This document shows positions 1-6,567 of a stretch of 25,555 bases of DNA, piece by piece. Position 1 is the stretch's first letter, and every line of letters begins with the position of its first letter. Under the pieces are notes generated by a model, which was given only the letters and a program-made list of their open reading frames with translations, was not told the origin of the DNA and did not search any database. Location of the stretch: NCBI GenBank assembly GCA_947588775.1, contig CANPZQ010000010.1:1-25555 (forward strand), read 5' to 3'. Origin of the DNA: an uncultured Clostridia bacterium. Lineage in GTDB: Bacteria > Bacillota > Clostridia > Oscillospirales > Ruminococcaceae. Position numbers and translations under genes: made by a program.

Positions 1-42
1 AGGGGGGAGGGGTGGATTGATTTTTGGGGTGCGATGAGGGCC

Positions 43-125
43 GCGCGGCGGAAAAAGCTGGTGCGTTGGTCCCACCCGCCCGCCCATGAAGGTTTCGCGG
101 AGTTTGACCGCTTTTTCCGCCGCGC
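43..125 (+). repeat. HG1 hairpin-G4 element, AAAAAGC arm type
   Basis: First copy of the dispersed HG family. Perfect 16-bp arms GCGCGGCGGAAAAAGC (43-58) and its complement (110-125) enclose an interior with CCCACCCGCCCGCCC at 71-85 and a TTTCGCG..TTTGACC box before the right arm. The listed strand is the one carrying the C-rich box. It is paired with HG2 across a 21-bp spacer and lies beyond the 3' end of the XRE gene. Confidence 0.9.
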
Positions 126-146
126 TGTACTGCTGCTGACATTGAA

Positions 147-231
147 GGCGCGGCGAATGGGGCGGGCAATCAGCGGGAAAGTTTAGCGGGCGGGCGGGTG
201 GGCGCAGGAAACCAGCCCCATTCGCCGCGCC
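147..231 (-). repeat. HG2 hairpin-G4 element, AATGGGGC arm type
   Basis: Perfect arms GGCGCGGCGAATGGGGC and complement at 147-163 and 215-231. The G-rich box GGGCGGGCGGGTGGG is at 188-202. Read on the minus strand its interior aligns with HG1 (CTG-GTTTCCTGCG, then the C box), although the arms differ. It is the inverted partner of HG1. Confidence 0.9.
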
Positions 232-277
232 GGCCCTTGCCCGCAAAACCTGAAGCACCCCGCGCGCCAATCCCCCG

Positions 278-338
278 CCTGAGCCGAATCCCGTCCCCCG
301 GAGCCCGCAGGGCAGAGCGGGGACGGGTGAGGCTCAGG
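278..338 (+). repeat. T1 secondary hairpin module
   Basis: Inverted arms CCTGAGCC-GAA-TCCCGTCCCC and GGGGACGGG-TGA-GGCTCAGG enclose a core GGAGCCCGCAGGGCAGAGC. It follows HG2 by a spacer of about 46 bp. The same order (AATGGGGC- or AAGGGGGC-type HG, spacer, T module) recurs near 11124-11315 and 16542-16729. Positions 339-414 contain nothing I can identify. Confidence 0.75.
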
Positions 339-414
339 CCTCAGCAGCCGAGGCGAGTTTTTTGCCCAACCCCGTCCCCACCCCTATATCCTCTGGCAAT
401 CAATCCCTCCAACA

Positions 415-1482
415 TCACTTCCCCAACCCAACCAATTTCCCCTCCTCATCATACTCCGTCTGCACGCGAACCGTTCCTCCGCCGTCAGGCGCAAAAACGA
501 AAATCCCGCCGTCGGGGCTGATGTCGACAAACTTGGCTACGGGTTCGCCGTTGTAGTAAAGCCTGCGCAGGCCTTCCTTTTCCTCGTATTTGAGCCCGAA
601 TTCGGCATACTGCGCGAAACGCTCCGCAAGGGTCATTCCGCCGGCTTCGGAGGTTTCTCCCGAGGTCGCATATGTGGTTGCAACGCCGGAATCATACGTC
701 AAAAAGACATCCCAATCCTCGGAGCCGGCGGCGTAGGAATCCTCAACGCCGCTAACGATTTGCATATCGGCGGCAATTACGGAATACTTCTCGCCGTCCG
801 GGCCTGTCCAGCTTATAACGTCGTCCTTCGTGTAGAGGTCGCCGTTTTTGATTGCTTCCAAAACGTCGTCCATACTCTTTTTCATGCTCTCGAGGTCAAA
901 CTCCGTGAGCGCGCGGTACTCCTCGTCGCCGCTTTCGGTATACCATAGCAGCTTCTCGCCGCTTTCAAGCTTTTCTCGATAGTCCTCGAGCCGCTCCTCC
1001 GCCCATTTTTCATACTCTTCGGCAGTCCAGAATTCGGTTCGGGAATATGAGAGGCTCGAAAGAGGCGGCGGCGCGGCTTTGTCCGAACCAATCATGCCGC
1101 TCGCCGACGACTTCGCCTCGGAAAGCTTTGCTATCCCTATGTTCGCCGTTACCGTGACGGCGGCAATAGCCATGACGGCGGCCGCGAAAGCGAGCTTCAC
1201 CTTTAACTGTGATGTAGAGGATTCTTTTTTCGGCTCCGGAATTTTTTCTTCGGGAAACTCCACTGCGGCGGGTTCGCCGTTTTCCTTGCTTCCGTTAAGA
1301 AGAACATCAGCCGATACGCCGAAAATCCCGCATAACATCTGTAAAACGTATACGTCCGGTGCGGTTTCGCCCGCCTCCCACCTCGCGACGGCCTGACGTG
1401 AAACGCCGACCTGCTCCGCAAGCTGTTCCTGAGTGTAGCCATGCTCCTTCCGGAGCCTGACAAGTGTTTCGTTGAATTGCAT
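415..1482 (-). CDS. Membrane-anchored XRE-family transcriptional regulator
   Basis: Predicted 355-residue protein. Residues 7-60 form an XRE/Cro-type helix-turn-helix (RLRKEHGYTQEQLAEQVGVS then RQAVARWEAGE). An acidic linker at 64-92 leads to one hydrophobic segment at about 95-115, and the remaining 240 residues would lie outside the membrane and match no domain I recognise. The family architecture suggests a regulator that senses something at the envelope, but the signal is unknown. An upstream in-frame ATG would add 20 residues; I prefer the ATG at 1482 because AAAGGAAG lies 7 bases before it. A consensus sigma-A promoter (1514-1542) precedes it, and two near-identical 13-bp sequences further upstream may be its own operators. 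It is transcribed away from the GH39 gene. Confidence 0.85.
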   Translation of the reverse strand: MQFNETLVRLRKEHGYTQEQLAEQVGVSRQAVARWEAGETAPDVYVLQMLCGIFGVSADVLLNGSKENGEPAAVEFPEEKIPEPKKESSTSQLKVKLAFAAAVMAIAAVTVTANIGIAKLSEAKSSASGMIGSDKAAPPPLSSLSYSRTEFWTAEEYEKWAEERLEDYREKLESGEKLLWYTESGDEEYRALTEFDLESMKKSMDDVLEAIKNGDLYTKDDVISWTGPDGEKYSVIAADMQIVSGVEDSYAAGSEDWDVFLTYDSGVATTYATSGETSEAGGMTLAERFAQYAEFGLKYEEKEGLRRLYYNGEPVAKFVDISPDGGIFVFAPDGGGTVRVQTEYDEEGKLVGLGK

Positions 1483-1513
1483 ATGAGCACTTCCTTTCAT
1501 GAGTTGTGAGTAC

Positions 1514-1542
1514 ATTATACGGCGTGCGCGGGGCGGGGTCAA
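1514..1542 (-). promoter_or_regulatory. Sigma-A promoter of the XRE gene
   Basis: On the minus strand TTGACC (1537-1542), a 17-bp spacer and TATAAT (1514-1519) match the consensus in 11 of 12 positions. The start codon is about 30 bp downstream. Confidence 0.8.
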
Positions 1543-1551
1543 TAACTGAAA

Positions 1552-1585
1552 TGTAACATTTGGGTACGGGGGTGTAACATTTGGG
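1552..1585. promoter_or_regulatory. Duplicated TGTAACATTTGGG site upstream of the XRE promoter
   Basis: TGTAACATTTGGG occurs at 1552-1564 and again at 1573-1585, a 21-bp period (two helical turns). The first copy sits in the near-palindrome AATGTAACATT. The position just upstream of the -35 box suggests binding sites for the encoded HTH protein or another regulator. This is inference. Confidence 0.45.
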
Positions 1586-1620
1586 GGGATTTTAATGGGG
1601 TGTTGGGCGGCAGATGGGGA

Positions 1621-1705
1621 GCGCGGATTAAGAAAGCGAGAGGGTTGCGGGGAGGGTGGGCGGGCGGGTGGGTTGGCGCAGGGAAGTAGCTTTCTTAATC
1701 CGCGC
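1621..1705 (-). repeat. HG3 hairpin-G4 element, unique GGATTAAGAAAGC arms
   Basis: Perfect 17-bp arms GCGCGGATTAAGAAAGC (1621-1637) and complement (1689-1705). The interior keeps GGGTGGGCGGGCGGGTGGG. The arm is seen nowhere else in the window. Isolated copy, upstream of the XRE gene, with the C-rich strand as the gene's coding strand. Confidence 0.9.
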
Positions 1706-1770
1706 GGCGGTTAGCGGAAGGCTTCGGTGGGGCGGCATATAGCAAGGGCTGAGCAACAACACAACCGGAT

Positions 1771-1868
1771 AACTGAAAACAGAAGTGAGCGGTCGGATTT
1801 TGGTTAAACACTATAAGCTGCGATGGTGATAGTCTGTTTTCTGACTTCTGTTCTCTGCTTTCTGTTAA
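1771..1868. repeat. CAGAAGTCAGA-like tract region
   Basis: Degenerate runs of the type GAAAACAGAAGTGAGCGG and, inverted, TCTGTTTTCTGACTTCTG flank TTTTGGTTAAACACTATAAG. The middle part resembles TTTTGGCTAAACAATGAAGC at 11428-11452, so this is a dispersed repeat of about 80-100 bp and not random low complexity. Confidence 0.5.
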
Positions 1869-1873
1869 GGGCC

Positions 1874-1958
1874 GGCGCGGCGAATGGGGCTGGTTTTGTG
1901 CGCCCACCCGCCCGCCCGCTAAACTTTCCCGCTGACTTTCCGCCCCATTCGCCGCGCC
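1874..1958 (+). repeat. HG4 hairpin-G4 element, AATGGGGC arm type
   Basis: Perfect arms at 1874-1890 and 1942-1958; interior CCCACCCGCCCGCCC followed by GCTAAACTTTCCCGCTGA. Paired with HG5 across the spacer TTCAATGGGTGCAGCAGTAC, which is nearly the reverse complement of the HG1/HG2 spacer. Confidence 0.9.
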
Positions 1959-1979
1959 TTCAATGGGTGCAGCAGTACA

Positions 1980-2062
1980 GCGCGGCGGAAAAAGCGGTCA
2001 AAACGCGCGAAACCTTTATGGGCGGGCGGGTGGGACCGACGCACCAGCTTTTTCCGCCGCGC
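1980..2062 (-). repeat. HG5 hairpin-G4 element, AAAAAGC arm type
   Basis: Perfect arms at 1980-1995 and 2047-2062, with GGGCGGGCGGGTGGG at 2020-2034. Inverted partner of HG4. It is followed by a 125-bp tail also found, inverted, beside HG9. Confidence 0.9.
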
Positions 2063-2227
2063 GGCCACACCGCCGCCATCAACCCGCGCCAAAAACACCC
2101 CACCCGTTTATCCCCCACAAAACCCCAATTTTTCCGCCAACCCCGCCGCCCCGAAATTCCACAGCCCGGCTTCCGGCTCCCGCGTTCTCAATACAGCCTC
2201 TTCCGCCGCATCTATCCCTCCCCACCC
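2063..2227 (+). repeat. Tail of a duplicated mosaic repeat, ending at the GH39 promoter
   Basis: This stretch matches the reverse complement of 9809-9963: shared segments include ACACCCCACCCGTTTATCCC, AATTTTTCCGCCAACCCCGC and, near its end, CCGCATCT followed by CCCTCCCC. The similarity runs right up to the -35 hexamers of the GH39 gene and of darA. With HG4-HG5 and HG9-HG10 the unit is about 320-350 bp. Confidence 0.8.
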
Positions 2228-2256
2228 TTGACAATCCCTCCCAATTCCTATATAAT
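2228..2256 (+). promoter_or_regulatory. Sigma-A promoter of the GH39 gene
   Basis: TTGACA (2228-2233), 17-bp spacer, TATAAT (2251-2256): a perfect match to the consensus, about 31 bp before the start codon. Confidence 0.9.
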
Positions 2257-2287
2257 ATACCTATCATTTACTTCGAGGTGACATTAT

Positions 2288-3808
2288 ATGAAAATTCAGA
2301 AAAACTACACAATCACCGAATCGTCGCATGCGGAGTTTCACAATGCGGTCGATTTCTGCGTGGGAACCGGGAGAATGGGGCTTGCGCTGCAGCGCGAGTA
2401 TTTCGAGCAGCTGAAATTTGTTCAGAAATACATCGGCTTCGAGCATATTCGCGGCCACGGGCTCTTCCACGACGACATGGCTATCTACCGCGAAACGCGG
2501 GACCGCTTCTTCGACCCCGAAAGCCCCGTCCACCGCGAGTATTGCTTCACCTATCTCGATTTTGTGATGGACAGCTACCGCGAGGTCGGCTTAAAGCCGT
2601 TTTTGGAGCTCGGGTTCATGCCGAAGCAGCTTGCGCGCGGCGAAAACCGCGTCTTTGTCTGGCAGGGGCATACCTCGCCGCCGAAGGACTATGCCCTCTG
2701 GAAGGAGCTTGTTCAGGCGACCCTGCGCCATCTGATTGACCGCTACGGCGCGGACGAAGTCGTTACTTATCCTGTGGAAGTGTGGAATGAGCCGAATCTT
2801 CCCGGTTTCTGGGAAAAGGCCGACATGCAGGAGTATTTCAGGCTGTTTGACGAGAGCTTCGCCGCCGTCAAGGAGGTCGACCCGAGGTTCAAGGTCGGCG
2901 GACCCGCCGTCTGCGGAGGCTCGGACGAGCTCTGGATTTCTTCGTTTATGAATCATTGCGAGGAAAAGGGCATAAAGCCGGATTTCATCACCCGCCATCA
3001 CTACACCACCGAGCAGCCCGACCGGCAGGGGCATTATGTCTATCAGGAGCTCATGGACCCCGAGGAGGGCTTCGCAAACCTCAAAACCACCCGCGACATA
3101 ATCGACAGCCATCCGCAGTACAAGGGCCTGCCGATTCACATCACCGAGTTCAACACCTCCTACAGCCCCGATAACCCGATTCACGACACAAACCGCAATG
3201 CGGCGTTCCTCTGTCATCAGCTTTCCCGCCTCGGCGACGTAAACGAGAGCTATTCCTACTGGACGTTCGGGGACATCTTCGAGGAAAACGGCGTTCCCTA
3301 CGCGCCGTTCTACGGGGGATTCGGGCTTGTCGCCAACGGCTGTATTCCCAAACCGACGTTCTGGAGCTTTGTATTCTTTAAGAACATAAAGGGCGGCGAA
3401 TGCGTTCACCGTTCCGACGAAGCCGTTGTTGTAAAATGCGGCGACGTCTATAAGGGCGTTTTGTGGAATCATGGGCGCACCCGCGAGGGAAAGGTTCTCG
3501 ACCTTAGCTTCACCCTTCCCGCAAACGGCGAGCTCTGCCTTATTACGAAAACCGTCGACGAAAAGACCTGCAACCCTCTCAAAGTCTGGCACGACATCGG
3601 CGAGCCGCAGAGCCTTAGCCCCGAGCAGAAAGAGCTTTTGCAGGCCTCCGCATACCCGTTCGTCGAATCAAGAAGAATAACCGCCGACGGCGCGGCGAAG
3701 CTTGAATTTGAGCTTTCAGAGTTCGGCGTGATGTACTTCGAGCTAAGGCCCGCCGCGATTACCTCCGACAGAGGCTTCGACTACCAAAGAGCGGTTTTGG
3801 AGGACTAA
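2288..3808 (+). CDS. Glycoside hydrolase family 39, beta-xylosidase-like
   Basis: A 506-residue intracellular enzyme without a signal peptide, a normal length for bacterial GH39 xylosidases. The N-terminal half is a TIM barrel. The two catalytic glutamates of clan GH-A are in place: acid/base E168 in VEVWNEPN and nucleophile E287 in ITEFNTSY. GH39 enzymes of this type remove xylose from the non-reducing end of short xylo-oligosaccharides; the exact substrate cannot be read from sequence. The C-terminal 120 residues would be the beta-sandwich domain. The start is the ATG preceded by GAGGTG 7 bases upstream. The gene has its own consensus promoter and appears monocistronic; no sugar transporter or regulator adjoins it, so uptake genes must lie elsewhere. 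Confidence 0.92.
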   Translation: MKIQKNYTITESSHAEFHNAVDFCVGTGRMGLALQREYFEQLKFVQKYIGFEHIRGHGLFHDDMAIYRETRDRFFDPESPVHREYCFTYLDFVMDSYREVGLKPFLELGFMPKQLARGENRVFVWQGHTSPPKDYALWKELVQATLRHLIDRYGADEVVTYPVEVWNEPNLPGFWEKADMQEYFRLFDESFAAVKEVDPRFKVGGPAVCGGSDELWISSFMNHCEEKGIKPDFITRHHYTTEQPDRQGHYVYQELMDPEEGFANLKTTRDIIDSHPQYKGLPIHITEFNTSYSPDNPIHDTNRNAAFLCHQLSRLGDVNESYSYWTFGDIFEENGVPYAPFYGGFGLVANGCIPKPTFWSFVFFKNIKGGECVHRSDEAVVVKCGDVYKGVLWNHGRTREGKVLDLSFTLPANGELCLITKTVDEKTCNPLKVWHDIGEPQSLSPEQKELLQASAYPFVESRRITADGAAKLEFELSEFGVMYFELRPAAITSDRGFDYQRAVLED

Positions 3809-3867
3809 TTTCCCCCGAATTTGCGCCATACTGACGGCACGCAGCGGAAAAATACAATCAGAAGTCG

Positions 3868-3902
3868 GAAGCCGGAAGCATTTGTATATGACTTCCGGCT
3901 TC
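3868..3902 (+). terminator. Stem-loop downstream of the GH39 gene
   Basis: GAAGCCGGAAG (3868-3878) and CTTCCGGCTTC (3892-3902) form a perfect 11-bp stem with a 13-base loop, followed by a pyrimidine-rich CTGTCC-TCTATCTCTC stretch instead of a clean T run. Possible terminator 60 bp after the stop. The stem contains the CAGAAG motif of the dispersed tracts. Confidence 0.45.
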
Positions 3903-3942
3903 TGTCCTCTATCTCTCTAATACTCTGTTCTCTACTCCGCCC

Positions 3943-4025
3943 GCGCGGCGGAAAAAGCTGGTGCGTCGGTCCCACCCGCCCGCCCCCCGCCCCTTCCTGC
4001 CCTTTCCCCGCTTTTTCCGCCGCGC
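3943..4025 (+). repeat. HG6 hairpin-G4 element, AAAAAGC arm type
   Basis: Perfect arms at 3943-3958 and 4010-4025, with CCCACCCGCCCGCCC at 3971-3985. Isolated copy 160 bp upstream of mazF, C-rich strand as coding strand. CAGAAG/TCTCTGT-like tracts flank it at 3899-3936 and 4049-4077. I see no clear promoter between it and mazF. Confidence 0.9.
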
Positions 4026-4184
4026 TCCCTGACAAAAACCTACGCATACTCTCTCCGTTTTCTGTCCTCTGACACAAGCCCTGCATAATATAAACTGTCC
4101 CCTAAAGCTCTCCCGCCTTGTATAAAAGTTACCAAACTGTCAAAACTAACGGCAAACAACCTTTACAAGGAGCGTGAAAATAAA

Positions 4185-4532
4185 ATGCCAGCAGTTTACA
4201 GGGGAGAAATTTATTACGCCGACCTAAGTCCGGTGGTCGGCTCGGAGCAGGGCGGCATAAGACCCGTACTTATCGTGCAGAACGACGTGGGGAACAGGCA
4301 CAGCCCCACCGTAATCGCGGCGGCGATAACCTCGCGTCAGGAAAAAACCCGCCTTCCGACCCATATCGAGATCGACTCTCAGTCCTGCGGACTTGCAAAG
4401 GACAGCGTGGTTTTGCTCGAGCAGATTCGCACGATAGACAAAAAGCGGCTCAAGGAGCGGATGGGTACTCTTGACAGCCGCGCGATGGACAAAATCAACA
4501 ACGCTCTGTCGATAAGCTTCGGCCTGAGCTGA
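4185..4532 (+). CDS. ndoA: MazF/EndoA-type mRNA interferase toxin, no antitoxin visible
   Basis: A 115-residue protein with the PemK/MazF fold: RGEIYYADLSPVVGSEQGG at the N terminus, then IRPVLIVQND and AAITSR. R26 and T49 correspond to the residues needed for RNA cleavage in Bacillus MazF (R25, T48). The family cuts single-stranded mRNA at short sequences and is normally held in check by a small MazE/NdoAI antitoxin encoded immediately upstream. Here the 376 bp upstream contain no antitoxin-like reading frame, only an HG element and pyrimidine-rich tracts, so the gene looks orphaned. The start follows AAGGAG at 4167-4172. A stem-loop terminator follows directly. Confidence 0.93.
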   Translation: MPAVYRGEIYYADLSPVVGSEQGGIRPVLIVQNDVGNRHSPTVIAAAITSRQEKTRLPTHIEIDSQSCGLAKDSVVLLEQIRTIDKKRLKERMGTLDSRAMDKINNALSISFGLS

Positions 4533-4538
4533 CGCCCG

Positions 4539-4569
4539 CCGGCTTCCCTGTTTCGGGGAGGCCGGTTTT
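4539..4569 (+). terminator. Terminator of mazF
   Basis: CCGGCTTCCC (4539-4548) pairs with GGGAGGCCGG (4556-4565), including one G-U pair, followed by TTTT. It begins 7 bp after the mazF stop. Confidence 0.65.
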
Positions 4570-4628
4570 CGGGTTTGGGAGCGTCGCCGGAGCACTCTCT
4601 ATCGCGGTTTTCAGCAGAACCGCAGCCC

Positions 4629-4703
4629 GGGCGAAGCCCCGTGCGCTTCGCGCACCGCCGCCTGCGGCGGCGCGCCGGCCTCCGGCCGGCGGGGGCTTCG
4701 CCC
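4629..4703. other. Cloverleaf-like four-stem inverted repeat
   Basis: An outer 12-bp stem, GGGCGAAGCCCC (4629-4640) with its exact complement (4692-4703), encloses three consecutive hairpins: GTGCG/CGCAC (4641-4655), CGCCGC/GCGGCG (4656-4669) and GCCGGCC/GGCCGGC (4674-4690). All stems are perfect and almost no base is left unpaired. The rest of 4570-4746 is C-rich with no visible gene. Confidence 0.75.
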
Positions 4704-4746
4704 TCCCCCCTCCTTTCCCCAACCCCCAAAAATCCCCCCTCCCCCG

Positions 4747-4772
4747 GGAACCAAACGCCCCTCCCGACCGTC
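4747..4772 (+). promoter_or_regulatory. ECF-type promoter of the sigma/anti-sigma pair
   Basis: GGAACC (4747-4752), a 16-bp spacer and CGTC (4769-4772) match the usual GAAC / CGTC layout of promoters read by ECF sigma factors. It sits directly in front of an ECF sigma gene, so positive autoregulation is likely. Transcription would start near 4779. Confidence 0.65.
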
Positions 4773-4808
4773 TTATAAGTGTCGGGAAAAGAAAGAGAGG
4801 TGACCCGC

Positions 4809-5279
4809 CTGAAGCTTACAAAGGACGAATTTGCGGCGGCAGTGACCGAAAATTCAAGGGCAATGTTCAGAACGGCGCGGACGCTTCTTTCAAGCGACGC
4901 CGACGCCGAGGACGCGGTGAGCCGCGCGGTTTTAAGCGCGTGGCAGGGCGTTTCAAAGCTGCGCGACCGCGAAAAAATAAAGCCGTGGCTAATAAAAATC
5001 ACGGTGAACTGCGCGTATGAAATCCGCCGAAAGACGGGCAGGGTGACATTTTTAGAAGAGCTTCCCGACACACCCGCGCCCGACGAGCACCGCTACGACG
5101 ACCTCTGGGAGGCGGTTTCCGCCCTTCCCGAGGACAGACGGACAGTGGTAACGCTCTATTATTACGACGGTTTCAGCGTTGAGGAAATAGCCGAAGCGTT
5201 GTCGCTCCCCGCAGGAACCGTAAAATCGCGGCTTTCAAGGGCGCGCGATATGCTCAGGCAAATTTTAGAGGAGGATTAG
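4809..5279 (+). CDS. ECF-subfamily RNA polymerase sigma factor
   Basis: About 156 residues. Region 2 covers residues 17-78 (TARTLLSSDADAEDAVSRAV, KPWLIKITVNCAYEIRRK) and region 4 residues 100-150 with the helix-turn-helix YDGFSVEEIAEALSLPAGTV; there is no region 1 or 3, as in all ECF factors. It would direct polymerase to a small regulon that includes its own promoter. Start choice: in-frame GTG codons occur at 4779 and 4800, but the first coincides with the predicted transcription start and the second overlaps the SD. AGAAAGAGAGGTGA is best placed for the CTG at 4809, giving an N terminus (MKLTKDEFAAAV) typical of the family. An alternative GTG start would add 3 or 10 residues. The anti-sigma gene follows after 2 bp. 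Confidence 0.9.
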   Translation: MKLTKDEFAAAVTENSRAMFRTARTLLSSDADAEDAVSRAVLSAWQGVSKLRDREKIKPWLIKITVNCAYEIRRKTGRVTFLEELPDTPAPDEHRYDDLWEAVSALPEDRRTVVTLYYYDGFSVEEIAEALSLPAGTVKSRLSRARDMLRQILEED

Positions 5280-5281
5280 AT

Positions 5282-5998
5282 ATGGATTTATTCGATGAAA
5301 AAATTACCGAAAGGGCAAAGAGCGAGGACGTTAAGCTTCCCGAGGATTTTTCCGCAAAGCTTTCAAAGGAGCTTGAATCGCTCCCGACCGGCAGACGCGT
5401 CAATGTCGCGCGAGGCCTTCGTTTTGCGGCAATAATCGCCGCCGCGCTTGCCGCGCTGACCGTCACGGCCTTTGCGACCGGATTTGTGAAATTCAACGTC
5501 GATTCGACCGGCCGTGTTCAGCTCGGACGGTTCGCCCTCGGCTATGTTGTGGACGAACAGGGCAGAAATCATTTTGGCTATCAGGTTATCGACAACCCCG
5601 ACCGCCCCATCGACCCCGACAGGATACTTGTCGATTCCGAGGGAACAACAGTTATCGCTCCGGTAGACGTGGACGGCGTTGAGATTGTCGTCGAGGACGG
5701 AAGGTTTATGCTATACTACCAGAACGGCATAATCGAGGGCTCGAAGGACATCACCGAGGAGCTCAGGGCCAATCATGGCTATCACTGCAGCGAATCCGCC
5801 GGAGGCTACAGTATTTCTGTTACCGTTTACACCACCGGCGACCCCGACGACGGCACGCCGTTTGAGGGCAATTACTACCGCGTGAAGTACGAGGGCCACA
5901 TCTCCGGCAACACCTCGGGCGTTCACAACTTCTCCGGCGACGGAGCGCACAAAGTCAGCGGCAACTGCTACATAGAGCATGAACCGATAGCGGATTGA
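5282..5998 (+). CDS. Probable transmembrane anti-sigma factor
   Basis: A 238-residue protein encoded 2 bp after the sigma gene. The first 45 residues are charged and cytoplasmic (MDLFDEKITERAKSEDVKLP), a single hydrophobic segment spans about 46-66 (AAIIAAALAALTVTAFATG), and the remaining 170 residues would be extracytoplasmic, rich in Gly, Asp and aromatic residues. This is the standard topology of an anti-sigma factor that holds its ECF partner at the membrane until an envelope signal triggers release. I see no zinc-binding HxxxCxxC motif and no named outer domain, so the call rests on topology and operon position. A strong terminator follows at 6044-6074. Confidence 0.65.
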   Translation: MDLFDEKITERAKSEDVKLPEDFSAKLSKELESLPTGRRVNVARGLRFAAIIAAALAALTVTAFATGFVKFNVDSTGRVQLGRFALGYVVDEQGRNHFGYQVIDNPDRPIDPDRILVDSEGTTVIAPVDVDGVEIVVEDGRFMLYYQNGIIEGSKDITEELRANHGYHCSESAGGYSISVTVYTTGDPDDGTPFEGNYYRVKYEGHISGNTSGVHNFSGDGAHKVSGNCYIEHEPIAD

Positions 5999-6043
5999 AA
6001 ACCAAAAAAAGCCGACCCATTGGGCAATCCCTCATAAAACAGA

Positions 6044-6074
6044 AAAAGCAGACGGATTATCCGTCTGCTTTTTT
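6044..6074 (+). terminator. Terminator of the sigma/anti-sigma operon
   Basis: GCAGACGG (6048-6055), loop ATTAT and CCGTCTGC (6061-6068) followed by six T; a run of A precedes the stem, so it could act in both directions. Confidence 0.9.
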
Positions 6075-6123
6075 GCGTATAGAAGTGTGCAAAGTAAAAC
6101 TCATCTGCCAGATAAACGGGATT

Positions 6124-6477
6124 TTATTGATTCCATTCGTATTCTGACTGCCAACCATCGGGTATGTCTGTGACATTTACTTCTCTTAGTAGCATAGCCG
6201 CATCGTGAGAAAACGAATTTACAATCCATTCGTCAACCGAATATCCTTTTAATTCATAAACTCTGTCATCCTTATTTCCATCAACGATTCCGATTTGCTT
6301 TCCACGCTCACCATATTCGGATAATGCGCCGTATGGTACATAGGTCTTGTCACCCCATACTATAGATACATACCCATCGCATTTTTTAGAAGCCATGTCC
6401 TCTAAATTTTGTTTAGAACAAGCGCACAAGGAAAAAAGAATAAAGATAACAATGAAAGATAATAATGTTTTTTTCAT
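6124..6477 (-). CDS. Small putative lipoprotein of unknown function
   Basis: A 117-residue protein beginning MKKTLLSFIVIFILFSLCAC: a signal peptide ending in a lipobox-like LCAC, so it is probably lipid-anchored at residue 20. The mature part is short and polar, with DKTYVPYGALSEYG and YELKGYSVDEWIV; I do not recognise a domain. The ATG at 6477 is preferred over an in-frame TTG at 6498, because AGAGG lies 10 bases before it. The gene is clearly AT-richer than every neighbour (for example AAAGATAATAATGTTTTT at its start), which suggests recent acquisition. It ends facing the sigma operon terminator. Confidence 0.7.
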   Translation of the reverse strand: MKKTLLSFIVIFILFSLCACSKQNLEDMASKKCDGYVSIVWGDKTYVPYGALSEYGERGKQIGIVDGNKDDRVYELKGYSVDEWIVNSFSHDAAMLLREVNVTDIPDGWQSEYEWNQ

Positions 6478-6567
6478 TATAATGTTGCCTCTTTTCAATC
6501 CCGATTTATCGCATTGACCGTCATATCGGTAGCCCCATCTGGGTCGGTTTTTTTATATACGCGAGAT

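Noticed and set aside
198..521. Open frame of 107 codons through HG2 and T1
   Set aside because: Its Pro/Arg/Ala-rich translation comes from the GC-rich repeats, it has no SD, and similar frames appear in every repeat block (for example 1823-2281, 11036-11362, 16465-16827 and 19827-20423).
2591..3592. 333-codon frame antisense to the GH39 gene
   Set aside because: A shadow frame caused by high GC at third positions. The sense frame has both catalytic motifs and a consensus promoter.
4629..4703. tRNA gene
   Set aside because: The cloverleaf-like pairing lacks T-loop and D-loop consensus bases, a 7-base anticodon loop and a discriminator/acceptor layout.
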